A stretch of DNA of 17,278 nucleotides. Source: an uncultured Collinsella sp. GTDB lineage: Bacteria > Actinomycetota > Coriobacteriia > Coriobacteriales > Coriobacteriaceae. The stretch is from NCBI GenBank assembly GCA_900545995.1, contig URBM01000023.1:1-17278 (forward strand), written 5' to 3'. Of the stretch, positions 1 to 7,674 are shown piece after piece. A program made the translations under genes and the position numbers. Under the pieces are notes generated by a model that did not search any database, was not told the origin of the DNA, and saw only the letters and a list, made by a program, of their open reading frames with translations. Position 1 is the stretch's first letter; every line of letters starts with the position of its first letter.

Positions 1-360
1 GCGCATGCCCAGCAGGTCGGACATTTCCTTCTGCTCCATCTTGGGCTTGAGGTCAAGAAGCTTGATGGCGCGCTCGATGTTCGCCATGCGCTCGGCCTTG
101 GCCTCCTCCTCCTTGGAAATAGCAAAGCGACGGCTACGCAGCAGGCGGGCGGCCTTCTGCATCTTGTCCATCAGCTCTTCGTCATCGTAATCAACGGCGG
201 CCTCGACAACCTCGGCCTCCTCCTCGGCGGAAACCTCGTCAGCAGCCTCAACCTCGGCAGCTTCGGTCTCCACGGTCTCGACTGCCTCGACCTCGGCAGC
301 CATGGTCTCGTTCTCGGTCTCGTTCTCGGTCTCGTTCATGATCTCTTCGTTCTCGGACAT
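1..360 (-). CDS. Acidic MarR-like winged-helix regulator, C-terminus cut off by contig edge
   Basis: The first 120 residues are visible and the 3' part lies beyond base 1. The start ATG at 358-360 has a good ribosome binding site (AAGGAG) about 6 bases upstream on the minus strand. Residues 1-60 are very acidic and low in complexity, rich in Glu, Thr, Val and Ala, and include a NETE tandem repeat. From about residue 63 the protein turns basic and helical (DKMQKAARLLRSRRF), followed by IKLLDLKPKMEQKEMSDLLGMR. The last part resembles the first helices of a MarR-type winged-helix domain (LK-x-xxxxQKELSxLLxMR). This pattern is seen in coriobacterial regulators annotated as MarR family, but I assign it from memory of the pattern only. 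The gene lies 152 bases downstream of the exporter gene at 513-1928 on the same strand, so it could be a local regulator. The DNA-binding assignment is uncertain because the wing and recognition helix are missing. Confidence 0.6.
   Translation of the reverse strand, partial: MSENEEIMNETENETENETMAAEVEAVETVETEAAEVEAADEVSAEEEAEVVEAAVDYDDEELMDKMQKAARLLRSRRFAISKEEEAKAERMANIERAIKLLDLKPKMEQKEMSDLLGMR
304..337. repeat. In-frame 12-bp tandem repeat coding NETE
   Basis: The unit GGTCTCGTTCTC occurs at 304-315 and 316-327, with a partial third copy at 328-337. It lies inside the acidic N-terminus of the minus-strand gene and encodes repeated Asn-Glu-Thr-Glu. As 12 is a multiple of three, copy-number change would keep the frame and only alter the length of the acidic tail. 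Confidence 0.8.
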
Positions 361-512
361 GAGACTCCTTCTTGGCCCTCTCGGGCATCATCGCCCCATT
401 CGCGGGGCCCGTCGCGCACTCTTTGCGCTTTAAACATTCATGCCTCTCGGCAAAACGTCCATTAGTTTATGGTGTCGCCATCCAATCTAGCTGCAGAATC
501 TATGTGCACACA

Positions 513-1928
513 TTAATGCGACATGTGCGACTCGCGACGAGCGTACACCAGCGACGTCGCGAACCCGACCACGGCAATCACAGCCGCCACACGCACGGCA
601 GTTGCAAATCCAATCGCCTGGGCAACGTCGGTCGCAGCGCCAGCCGCGCCGGCAGTCGACGCAGAACTCGAGAGCAGGCCGATAAACAGCGACGGGCCAA
701 ACGATGCGGCAATCATATTCCACGTGTTAAGCAATGCCGTTCCGTGAGGATGCTCAGCGGCAGGCAGCGTCTCCAAGCCGGCCGTTTGCGAGGGGCTCAG
801 CACCAAACCGACTCCGGCATACACCACAACGGTCAGCGCCACGACGACGCCGATGTTCATGCTTGCCGCCGTCATCGAGATGGCAGTCTGCCCCACGGCA
901 ACCAGGGCAAAGCCGACCGGCAGCAGCGGCCATGCGCCACGGGCGTCCATCACGCGTCCGCCCACAATCGAGGTCACGGCGTTGCAGGCAATCGCCGGCA
1001 AAATGAGCAAGCCCGCAACAAGTGCGGTCATACCGTATGCGCCCTCAAAATAGAGCGGCAACAAAACGCTCATCGAGAACGTCGTCATCATCGACACCAC
1101 CACAAGCAGACACGCAGGCCAAAAACGAACGCTCGCCATGGGACGCACGTTAAGCACCGGATGCTCGAGCTTGAGCTGGCGGGCCGCAAACAGGCCGAGC
1201 AGCACAATGGCGGCGAAAAGCGTCACGATACCGGCAATCAGATTGGTCGAGAACTCGCCTACGGAATACACAAATGCCGTAATACCGGCGGCGAGCAAAA
1301 CAACCGACAGAATATCAAGCGTGGCGTTCGAACGCTCTCCGACATTCTGAACAAGCTTTACGCCCGCCGCAGCGACCACAATGCCGCCCACCAGCGGCAC
1401 TACGAACACCGCCCTCCAGCCAAACAACGTGCACATAAGACCGCTGATCACGGGTCCAAACGCCGGCCCCAGCGTAATGCAGGCTCCGCCCAGGCTCAGA
1501 TACAGACCGAGCTTCTCGCGCGGAGCGCAAGACAGCACCACGTTCATCATGAGCGGGAACAAGATGCCCGATCCCGCAGCCTGCAAAATACGGCTTGGCA
1601 GCAAAACGCTAAATGACGGAGCGAACAGGCACAGGACTTCGCCGGCGACCATGCATCCGCATGCGAAAAACAGCAGCTTGCGCGTCGAGAAACGGCCGGA
1701 CAGGAAGGCCATGATGGCCGTAAAGATCGACGTCACGATCATGTAGCCCGAAACGAGCCACTGCGCCGTGGTGGCACTCACCGAAAAGGCCGCCATAATG
1801 TCGTGCAACGCCACGTTAATGATGTTCTCGTTAAACGCGGCAACAAAGGCTGCAATATACATTACGACGAGAATCGCCGCAGTGGCCGATGGCGCTACTT
1901 GAACTTGTTGCTGAGATTTGCTCCCCAT
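513..1928 (-). CDS. MFS multidrug exporter, DHA2 (EmrB/QacA-like) family
   Basis: This 471-residue inner-membrane protein has about 12-14 hydrophobic segments, the usual size for the 14-helix DHA2 drug:H+ antiporters. Family signs are the N-terminal NENIINVALHDIM segment, where the family usually has LDxTIVNVALP, then TTAQWLVSGYMI, the loop FLSGRFSTRKLLF after helix 2, and the antiporter-type segment LGPAFGPVISGL in helix 5. It would export hydrophobic toxic compounds using proton motive force; the substrate cannot be read from sequence. The acidic residue normally in the first motif (LD) is replaced by Asn, although a Glu follows directly. The start is ATG at 1926-1928, preceded by GAGGAAGG on the minus strand. 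The frame stays open to 2339, but that part overlaps the divergent deformylase gene and is not coding. It shares a 205-base divergent intergenic region with that gene. Confidence 0.88.
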   Translation of the reverse strand: MGSKSQQQVQVAPSATAAILVVMYIAAFVAAFNENIINVALHDIMAAFSVSATTAQWLVSGYMIVTSIFTAIMAFLSGRFSTRKLLFFACGCMVAGEVLCLFAPSFSVLLPSRILQAAGSGILFPLMMNVVLSCAPREKLGLYLSLGGACITLGPAFGPVISGLMCTLFGWRAVFVVPLVGGIVVAAAGVKLVQNVGERSNATLDILSVVLLAAGITAFVYSVGEFSTNLIAGIVTLFAAIVLLGLFAARQLKLEHPVLNVRPMASVRFWPACLLVVVSMMTTFSMSVLLPLYFEGAYGMTALVAGLLILPAIACNAVTSIVGGRVMDARGAWPLLPVGFALVAVGQTAISMTAASMNIGVVVALTVVVYAGVGLVLSPSQTAGLETLPAAEHPHGTALLNTWNMIAASFGPSLFIGLLSSSASTAGAAGAATDVAQAIGFATAVRVAAVIAVVGFATSLVYARRESHMSH

Positions 1929-2133
1929 GCATTTCCTTCCTCTTGGAACGACAGTCGCATCGCCCCAGAGGAACAGTCCAGGGCGAAAAATGAGCCCTAG
2001 ACTTACGCCAGACGCCGTACTCGACGAGTCTGACAACATGGTCCAACGTCGAAAGATTGTAACGCGGACGCACAGCTTTCCTTCCGCGCTATTATTAAAA
2101 GTCCACGAAAGCATAAGACATGAGGAGCCCGCC

Positions 2134-2544
2134 ATGATTAAGCCCATCATGAAATCCGAGTTCTTTTTGCGTCTGCCTTCCGAAGACGCGGGACCCGACG
2201 ATGCCGCGACCGGGCAGGATCTCCTGGATACGCTCCACGAGCATGAGCGCGAGTGCGTGGGCCTCGCCGCCAACATGATCGGCGTGCGCAAACGCATCAT
2301 CTGCGTAAAGGACGGCAACAGGACACTCCTGATGTACAACCCTCAAATTCTTGAGCAGGTCAATGCCTATCAGACGAGCGAAGGATGTCTCTCGCTGATC
2401 GGCGAGCGTCCCTGTACCCGCTATCGCCGCATTAAGGTTGAGTATTTGGACGAGAACTTCGTCCACCGCATCAAAAACTTCTCGGGCTACACCGCCGAGA
2501 TCATCCAGCACGAAATCGACCACTGCAATGGCGTCGTGGTTTAG
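2134..2544 (+). CDS. Short peptide deformylase-like protein (motif I Gln replaced by Met)
   Basis: This 136-residue protein carries all three peptide deformylase motifs in order: GLAANM (43-48), EGCLS (83-87, metal ligand Cys85) and QHEIDH (125-130, ligands His126 and His130, catalytic Glu127). Peptide deformylases remove the N-formyl group from nascent proteins using Fe2+ or Zn2+. The Gln that normally ends motif I (GLAAxQ, oxyanion-stabilising Gln50 in E. coli) is Met48 here. The protein is shorter than classical enzymes (about 150-190 residues) and stops right after HEIDHCNG, so the usual C-terminal helix is missing. ATG at 2134 follows GAGGAG at 2122-2127. The LysR gene starts 36 bases downstream on the same strand. 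It may be a deformylase of altered activity or a family member with another amide or ester substrate. A second, differently altered paralog lies at 16188-16607. Confidence 0.85.
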   Translation: MIKPIMKSEFFLRLPSEDAGPDDAATGQDLLDTLHEHERECVGLAANMIGVRKRIICVKDGNRTLLMYNPQILEQVNAYQTSEGCLSLIGERPCTRYRRIKVEYLDENFVHRIKNFSGYTAEIIQHEIDHCNGVVV

Positions 2545-2580
2545 GCCACCTGCCAAAATGAGGGTACCGGAGGCCTCCCT

Positions 2581-3504
2581 ATGGATATCAGCCGCTTTGG
2601 CGAATTCGCCATCTTAGCGCAGTCACGCACGTTTCTTGATGCGGCGGAACTGCTTTTCATGTCGCAATCAACCCTCTCCAAGCACATCATGGCAATGGAG
2701 CACGAACTCGGCTGCAAGCTCATCGATCGAAGCCAGCGCCACGTAACACTCACCGCGCAAGGTGAAGCGCTCCTCCCCTATGCGCAAAAAATTGCGACGC
2801 TTCAGCACCGCTATCTTGCCGCCATTCAAATAGGCGCAGGTGAGCCGCTCGAGCACCTCACCGTCGGTTCTATCCCCATTATGGCCCCTTATGGGATCAC
2901 GGACGCCGTCATCGATTTTCAGCAGGCGAACCCCTCATATTCTGTCGAGCTCATCGAGGGCGAGGGCGACACACTCAAGCGCATGCTCCTGCACGAGGAC
3001 ATTGACCTGGCCTTCATCCGTGACGGCGGCGCCATCGAGCCGGAGTTCAAAAAGATTCCCTTTACGACCGACCGGCTCGTGGCCGTCCTTCCGCTCGACC
3101 ATCCGCTCGCCGAACGTGACGCCGTTGAGATAGACGACCTTATCGACGAGAATTTCCTCATGCTTCCCCAAGGCTCGTTCGTAAGCGAGCTCGTCCTTTC
3201 CCTTTGTCGCGAAGCTGAATTTGGCCCACGTGTTACGTTCACCGGCAAACGAGCCGAGAACATCATCTCCCTTGTCGCGCGCGGCGCCGGCGTCTCATTC
3301 CTCATGCGCAAGCCGGCGGAATCGCTTGCCAGCGGAAAGGTAGCCCTGGTGCCGCTTGAGCCCGCGACGACCTCCGAGGTCAGGCTCTACCTCAAGCGGA
3401 ACGCCGCGCACTCGCAGGCGGTCGTCTCGTTCATCGGCTTCCTCCCCTACCGTCAGCTCCTGCAGAGCGACCGTACATCTTCCACCGCGGCACGACCGTC
3501 ATAA
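2581..3504 (+). CDS. LysR-family transcriptional regulator
   Basis: This 307-residue protein has an N-terminal LysR winged helix-turn-helix (residues about 3-60: FGEFAILAQSRTFLDAAELLFMSQSTLSKHIMAMEHELG, then LIDRSQRHVTLTAQGE) and a periplasmic-binding-protein-like effector domain (about 90-295). The start follows GGAGG at 2569-2573 with 7 bases of spacing. This SD lies in a perfect palindrome GGAGGCCTCC at 2569-2578 that could hide it in a short hairpin. The gene follows the deformylase-like gene by 36 bases and is probably co-transcribed. It runs convergently to the PTS/ceramidase-like cluster that ends at 3628. Its target is unknown; candidates are the cluster promoter near 8790 or the neighbouring exporter promoter. 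The C-terminal tail after about residue 295 is Ser/Thr/Arg-rich and not domain-like. Confidence 0.92.
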   Translation: MDISRFGEFAILAQSRTFLDAAELLFMSQSTLSKHIMAMEHELGCKLIDRSQRHVTLTAQGEALLPYAQKIATLQHRYLAAIQIGAGEPLEHLTVGSIPIMAPYGITDAVIDFQQANPSYSVELIEGEGDTLKRMLLHEDIDLAFIRDGGAIEPEFKKIPFTTDRLVAVLPLDHPLAERDAVEIDDLIDENFLMLPQGSFVSELVLSLCREAEFGPRVTFTGKRAENIISLVARGAGVSFLMRKPAESLASGKVALVPLEPATTSEVRLYLKRNAAHSQAVVSFIGFLPYRQLLQSDRTSSTAARPS

Positions 3505-3566
3505 TCCCCGCTGCTCCACAACCGCAGACCTGTGTCCGCAAACACGCTGACAACGGCACATAATAC

Positions 3567-3607
3567 AAATATGCCTCGGGCGGCACGTCGCCGTCCGAGG
3601 CATATTT
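3567..3607. terminator. Bidirectional intrinsic terminator between convergent genes
   Basis: The hairpin has 18-base arms: AAATATGCCTCGGGCGGC at 3567-3584 pairs with GCCGTCCGAGGCATATTT at 3590-3607, with one G-T wobble and a 5-base loop. AT-rich flanks lie on both sides. It separates the plus-strand LysR gene (stop 3504) from the minus-strand PTS gene (stop 3628) and would end transcripts from both. Confidence 0.88.
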
Positions 3608-3627
3608 AGTTAAAGTGCGCAGAAAGA

Positions 3628-5070
3628 CTAGTCCACCGAGATGTTGAGTGCCTTACCGCCCTCGTCCTTCTTGGTACCGATCACCATAGCGGCGACAAGA
3701 GCCAGAACGAAAGCGACCACACCGGAGATGACAAGGCCGATAAAGCCCGTGTCGATGCCGGCAGGGTTAATAAAGCTCGGGAAACCGAGCGGGCCGGAGG
3801 CGCCGAAGGCATAGAGCTTGGCACCCATGAGGCCGGCAATGGCGCCGCCTACACCAGCGGAAATAAAGGTTGCCCACATAAGGCGCTTACGCGGCAGCAA
3901 GATGGCGTAAAGCGCAGGCTCGTTGACACCGAAAATCGAAGAGACAAGGGCGGGAATGTTGACGGCAGCATTTTCCTCGGAGTCCTTGGTTCGGATGATC
4001 ATGCCAAGCACAGCGCCGGCGATGGCACAACCGCCTGCATACACGAGCGGGTTAATGAGGTCATAGCCGTAGGTTGCGACATCGAGGAACCACAGCGGGA
4101 TGATACCCCAGTGCAGGCCGAACATGACGAGCAGGCTCCAGAACGTGCCGATGACGAAGCCGGCGATGGCGGGTTGGAAGTTGATGAGCATCAGAATGAT
4201 CTGGGCAACGATGTTGGAGAGGACCGTCATGACCGGACCGACCACAAGCAGGCCAAGGATGCCGCAAATGAGGAGCGTCAGGATGTTGGAGAAGAACGAG
4301 CTCACAAGCGCGGGCAGCGCGTTAGAAAGGGCCTTGTGTACCTTGGAGGCAATCCAGACGATAAAGATCGCAGGCAGAATCGTCGATGAGTAATTCTGCA
4401 TGATCAGCGGGATGCCAAAAATATCACCGTAGACATTGGACTCGAAGACCGTGCCGGCGCCGAGCGTGTAGAGCGGATCTCCGCCCATAAGGCCAACGAG
4501 CGTCGGGTAGACGAGGATACCACCGAGCGCCATTCCCATAACGGGCTTAAGTCCGAACTTCTTGGCCGACGTCCAGCCAATGATTAGCGGAAAGTAATAG
4601 AAGACCGAATCTCCGATTGCCGAGAGCGTCACATAGGTATTGCTGTCCTTGGCAAGCCAACCGGCAACCGTGCAGAGCGCGAGCATCGACTTGATAAAGC
4701 CACCGGCCATAAGCACGCCAAGAACCGGCTGCAGAATCTCGGAAATGATGGCGAGCAGGCGCGAGAACGGATCGCCCTTCTTGACATTGTCGCCCTCATC
4801 GATATCGAGCGCGGGCTTGGTGTCGAACCCGCCAATCTGAACAAGGTCGTTGTAGACAGCCTCGACAGTGGCACCAATCACGACCTGATACTGTCCGCCA
4901 GCCTGGATGACGTCAACGACGCCCTTCGTCGCCTTAAGTTCATTGGTCTGGGCAAGTGATTCATCCTTGAGGTGGAAGCGGAGACGCGTAATGCAGTGGC
5001 TCACGTCTAACACATTGTCTCGACCACCGACCTTTGTGATGATTTCATCGCAAAGCTTCTGGTATTTCAT
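3628..5070 (-). CDS. PTS sugar transporter EIIBC, beta-glucoside (Bgl) family
   Basis: This 480-residue protein has an N-terminal EIIB domain (residues about 1-85) with the phosphorylated cysteine Cys26 in SHCITRLRFHL. A hydrophobic EIIC domain follows (about 105-465) with LHWGIIPLWF and the FGVNEPALYAILLP segment that corresponds to GITEPA-type motifs in BglF relatives. It imports and phosphorylates a sugar or glycoside in one step at the inner membrane. No EIIA domain follows EIIC; the protein ends shortly after the last helix (KKDEGGKALNISVD). EIIA must therefore come from another protein, unlike EIIBCA BglF. The start ATG at 5068-5070 has AAGGAG about 6 bases upstream. The open frame continues to 5367 but overlaps the upstream gene, so it is not used. 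It is the last gene of the minus-strand cluster, 193 bases after the ceramidase-like gene; that gap shows only a weak extended -10-like TGCTATACC near the start codon. The sugar specificity is not readable. Confidence 0.92.
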   Translation of the reverse strand: MKYQKLCDEIITKVGGRDNVLDVSHCITRLRFHLKDESLAQTNELKATKGVVDVIQAGGQYQVVIGATVEAVYNDLVQIGGFDTKPALDIDEGDNVKKGDPFSRLLAIISEILQPVLGVLMAGGFIKSMLALCTVAGWLAKDSNTYVTLSAIGDSVFYYFPLIIGWTSAKKFGLKPVMGMALGGILVYPTLVGLMGGDPLYTLGAGTVFESNVYGDIFGIPLIMQNYSSTILPAIFIVWIASKVHKALSNALPALVSSFFSNILTLLICGILGLLVVGPVMTVLSNIVAQIILMLINFQPAIAGFVIGTFWSLLVMFGLHWGIIPLWFLDVATYGYDLINPLVYAGGCAIAGAVLGMIIRTKDSEENAAVNIPALVSSIFGVNEPALYAILLPRKRLMWATFISAGVGGAIAGLMGAKLYAFGASGPLGFPSFINPAGIDTGFIGLVISGVVAFVLALVAAMVIGTKKDEGGKALNISVD

Positions 5071-5263
5071 GGAATTCTCCTTTTTCTGAGCGGGGTATAG
5101 CATCGATTTCAGGCCTCCGTAGTCGACGTGGGAGGGCAAGGAACCCGCTTCCCCCTTTGTAATCCGCGGACGCACGTACGCCCGGGATGGGAAACGGCAG
5201 AGAAGATGGAAGATGCCGATCACATGGCAGGGAGCCTCATTGGCCCATGTCACGCAATCAGGT

Positions 5264-6382
5264 CTACAGACGCGAATCTGCTGCGCCGAGAAGTCTCGTC
5301 GTCTGGCAGAACTTGTCACACAGACGTTCCGGTTCGCCCTGGGGAATCTGAGTACGCTCGGTCTCAAAGGAGAGGCCGTACTCGCGTGCCGGAAGGAAAT
5401 ACTCGAAATAGCCGTTGGTGTAACCGCAAACTATTCCCTCGACCGGGCATTCGCGCTTCATGCGAATACCCAGGTCGCTGCCGAGCTCACTCGGGAACAC
5501 AAAGAGATGCAGGCCGCCCAAACTGATGACGGCACACTTAAGCGTGAGCGAAAAGTCGTCATGGGCAACGGTGTGATAGAACGTCTGAGGCTCGATGCGG
5601 TCGAGAACGACCTCGCGATCGAGCTTGATCTGGGAAATCGCCTCGGCAAGACCGGTCGAAACGCGCTCGACCTCGGGAATGCCGCGTCCCTGGCGAAAAT
5701 TGCGGTCGCTACAGTCGCCAGCAGCACCGACGACCATGGCCGGATAGTAACCAAGACTCTGAGCGAGCTTTTTGCCGGTAAGACCGGCGAGTTCGCTCGT
5801 GAGCTCCGTGCAGTCGGGTCCGACGCAAGCGGAATGCACCGCCCAGTTCACAAAGCCCGCAAATGGCTTGCCTTCGGTATCGAAGAACGATACGACAATG
5901 ACCTCATTGTCGGCGAGTTCACCTGGGATGATGCGGTTGTCGTAGAAACCGGTGATGACCTGCTTGCCCAAGCGACAAATCGCGGGCTGTGCGTTGGCGC
6001 GGCACTCCTCAAAGCATTGGCAAATGGTATCGAGGAACCAGCGGTAGTAGTTCTCGTCGAATTTTCCCGTCCACCAGCTGCGGTGGTAAGCGACGATTGA
6101 AGTATGGTCGTGCGTCGCCGAGAGCAAAACGCAGTCACGGTCGATTCCATAGCGCTCGGCGAGCATTGTCTTGACTTCCTCGGCCATGCTTTCCTCGAAC
6201 TCGAGGACATCGGCATTAAAAAGAAACACTTCACGTTCGCCTTGCTGGAAGAGGATGGCGTTGGCGAAGACGTCATCATGGACGCCCGTCGCAGGTTCAA
6301 GACGGTTGGGAAGATTGCGGTAGCCAATCAGGTAGATGTCGCCCTGTGGGGTAATTTTGCGGCGCGCGTGTCCAATGTTCAT
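5264..6382 (-). CDS. Neutral/alkaline ceramidase-like amidohydrolase, active-site residues present
   Basis: This 372-residue protein resembles the N-terminal catalytic domain of neutral/alkaline non-lysosomal ceramidases, Zn-dependent enzymes that cleave the amide of N-acyl sphingosine. Matching positions to that family by motif: SATHDHTS (88-95, His91/His93), NWAVHSACVG (179-188, His183), VGAAGDCSDRN (218-228), FPSELGSDLG (296-305, Glu299), and CGYTNGYFEYFLP (319-331, Tyr321). These correspond to the two His, the Glu and the Tyr that bind Zn in the Pseudomonas enzyme. There is no signal peptide and no C-terminal immunoglobulin-like domain, so it is cytoplasmic and smaller than the secreted enzymes (about 650 residues or more). 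A true ceramidase role is therefore doubtful; an imported, amide- or ester-bearing glycoside is a better guess given the PTS gene downstream. The ATG at 6380-6382 has GGAG a few bases upstream, and the gene starts 18 bases after the paralog's stop. Confidence 0.75.
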   Translation of the reverse strand: MNIGHARRKITPQGDIYLIGYRNLPNRLEPATGVHDDVFANAILFQQGEREVFLFNADVLEFEESMAEEVKTMLAERYGIDRDCVLLSATHDHTSIVAYHRSWWTGKFDENYYRWFLDTICQCFEECRANAQPAICRLGKQVITGFYDNRIIPGELADNEVIVVSFFDTEGKPFAGFVNWAVHSACVGPDCTELTSELAGLTGKKLAQSLGYYPAMVVGAAGDCSDRNFRQGRGIPEVERVSTGLAEAISQIKLDREVVLDRIEPQTFYHTVAHDDFSLTLKCAVISLGGLHLFVFPSELGSDLGIRMKRECPVEGIVCGYTNGYFEYFLPAREYGLSFETERTQIPQGEPERLCDKFCQTTRLLGAADSRL

Positions 6383-6400
6383 GCACGTTCTCCTTCTGTG

Positions 6401-7648
6401 TCACGCCGCATTCAAGGCGGCAATGATGATTTCGACGAGGCGCTCATGGGATCCGGCGGCAAAACCGGAGTTCATAGCCTCATAGGTGATTTTTTCGTAC
6501 GCGTCGGGAGCCGGTAGGTACTTCTGTCCGCCGTTGACGAGCGTGGCAAAGAACACAGAGCCGGACCGGGCGGCGCGCACAGTGGCGCCGAATGCACTCG
6601 AGACCTCGGGTTGTACGCCGACAAGCTCGACGTTTCCCAGCCGGAGCAGATAGACCCTCGTGCGCTGCTCGCCAGCGGCATGAAACTCATACGTTCGGTG
6701 CGGAGCCAAAGAGTGAAAATCGGCGCGTGTCTGAGCGGGCAGGAGAACGTCGACCGTGCGGGCATCGATGCCGGTAGCGTCATCCTCACGCGCCATGCGA
6801 GCGGCTTCGATCAAAGCATTGCCCAAGGCCTGCCCCTGCTGGTGCAGCATGCGGTATCCGTCCTCATGGGCATCGACCGTCTGCTTAACGCCGGCCGCAT
6901 CGAACATGACGTTCATGGCGCGCTCCGCCGGACCTTGGTCGCCCGCGGCGCCTGGCAGCAACAGGGCAACGCCGCCCAGCTCGCGCTCGAGTGACATGGC
7001 GGCAAAACCAAAGAGGTCTCCGCTCGCCATGCGCCTCCCCTCGGAGTCGCGCGACCCGTCAAGCACGGAGGACTGAACGTCCGCCGTCGCGAGCACGGCA
7101 ACATACTCGCCCCCGGCATCCCTTATGGCGAGTACGGGCATCGTGTGGTCGGCAAACCCCCTGGGATTCGAGCCCAACCACCAGCCGGCAGGCGTCTCAA
7201 TGTCGCGATTAACGTTCACGGGGCATTCGCCCTCCACAGTGGCGAGCGTGGCAGAGTGAATGCCCGCAACAGCGCGCTCGACAGCCGTGCGGGCGGCAGC
7301 GACGAGCGCTGCGCGATAGCGCTCGTTGCAATTGCGGGTAGCATCGTCGGCAAGATGCCCGGAAGTGCGGACGTGAGGCATGGAAAACGTGTGGGTAGGA
7401 ACCACCCAAGAATAAGCACCGCTGCAATTGGCGGCATCCTCAACAACCTCACGCAGATCGGCGAGTAGAGCCGGAGCGATCGAGGTGACCTCAAGCGAAA
7501 GGACGCAGGCGCGTCGCCCCGTCCCCTCGATGATAAGGGCACGGGCGAAGACCTCATGACGGAGTTCGTCGAAACCGTCGAACGGCAACACGTCCCCAAG
7601 ATCGATGGCCACACGAGCGGCCCCAGCCCTCATCTCTCCTTCGCCCAT
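6401..7648 (-). CDS. Degenerate neutral-ceramidase-like paralog
   Basis: This 415-residue protein is distantly similar to the ceramidase-like protein immediately downstream, sharing the VPTHTFS segment (84-89), LLPGAAGDQGP (230-240), the VGVQPEVSSAFG segment with Glu348, and the NGGQKYLPAPDAY end motif (372-384). The metal site looks broken: the second His of THxHS is Phe88, the NWAVH histidine has no clear counterpart (ATADVQSS at 187-194), and the Tyr of GYTNGY is replaced (ATLVNGG, 368-374). It may be a non-catalytic partner or a hydrolase with different chemistry. The chosen start is ATG at 7646-7648, which has GGGAG 8 bases upstream. A second ATG five codons in has its SD too close. The frame is open further upstream but would overlap the amidohydrolase gene. 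It lies 26 bases after that gene and 18 bases before the next, so the three are very likely one transcript. No signal peptide is seen. Confidence 0.65.
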   Translation of the reverse strand: MGEGEMRAGAARVAIDLGDVLPFDGFDELRHEVFARALIIEGTGRRACVLSLEVTSIAPALLADLREVVEDAANCSGAYSWVVPTHTFSMPHVRTSGHLADDATRNCNERYRAALVAAARTAVERAVAGIHSATLATVEGECPVNVNRDIETPAGWWLGSNPRGFADHTMPVLAIRDAGGEYVAVLATADVQSSVLDGSRDSEGRRMASGDLFGFAAMSLERELGGVALLLPGAAGDQGPAERAMNVMFDAAGVKQTVDAHEDGYRMLHQQGQALGNALIEAARMAREDDATGIDARTVDVLLPAQTRADFHSLAPHRTYEFHAAGEQRTRVYLLRLGNVELVGVQPEVSSAFGATVRAARSGSVFFATLVNGGQKYLPAPDAYEKITYEAMNSGFAAGSHERLVEIIIAALNAA

Positions 7649-7674
7649 GGCAGATACTCCCCTCTGATTGCCGC

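Noticed and set aside
361..512. Promoter or terminator between the MFS gene and the truncated regulator
   Set aside because: Only weak C/G-run pairings and no convincing -35/-10 pair or T-tailed hairpin could be found.
372..1616. Long plus-strand open frame opposite the MFS gene
   Set aside because: It is antisense to a clear membrane transporter, its product is Arg/His/Gln-rich with no recognisable domain, and it has no SD.
1929..2339. Upstream extension of the MFS gene
   Set aside because: It would run across the divergent deformylase-like gene; the ATG at 1928 has a good SD and fits the family's N-terminus.
5071..5367. Upstream extension of the PTS gene
   Set aside because: It would overlap the ceramidase-like gene, while the ATG at 5070 has a good SD and begins at the normal EIIB N-terminus.
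5213..6100. 295-codon plus-strand frame opposite the ceramidase-like gene
   Set aside because: The minus-strand frame carries conserved active-site motifs, an SD and operon context; the plus-strand frame has none.
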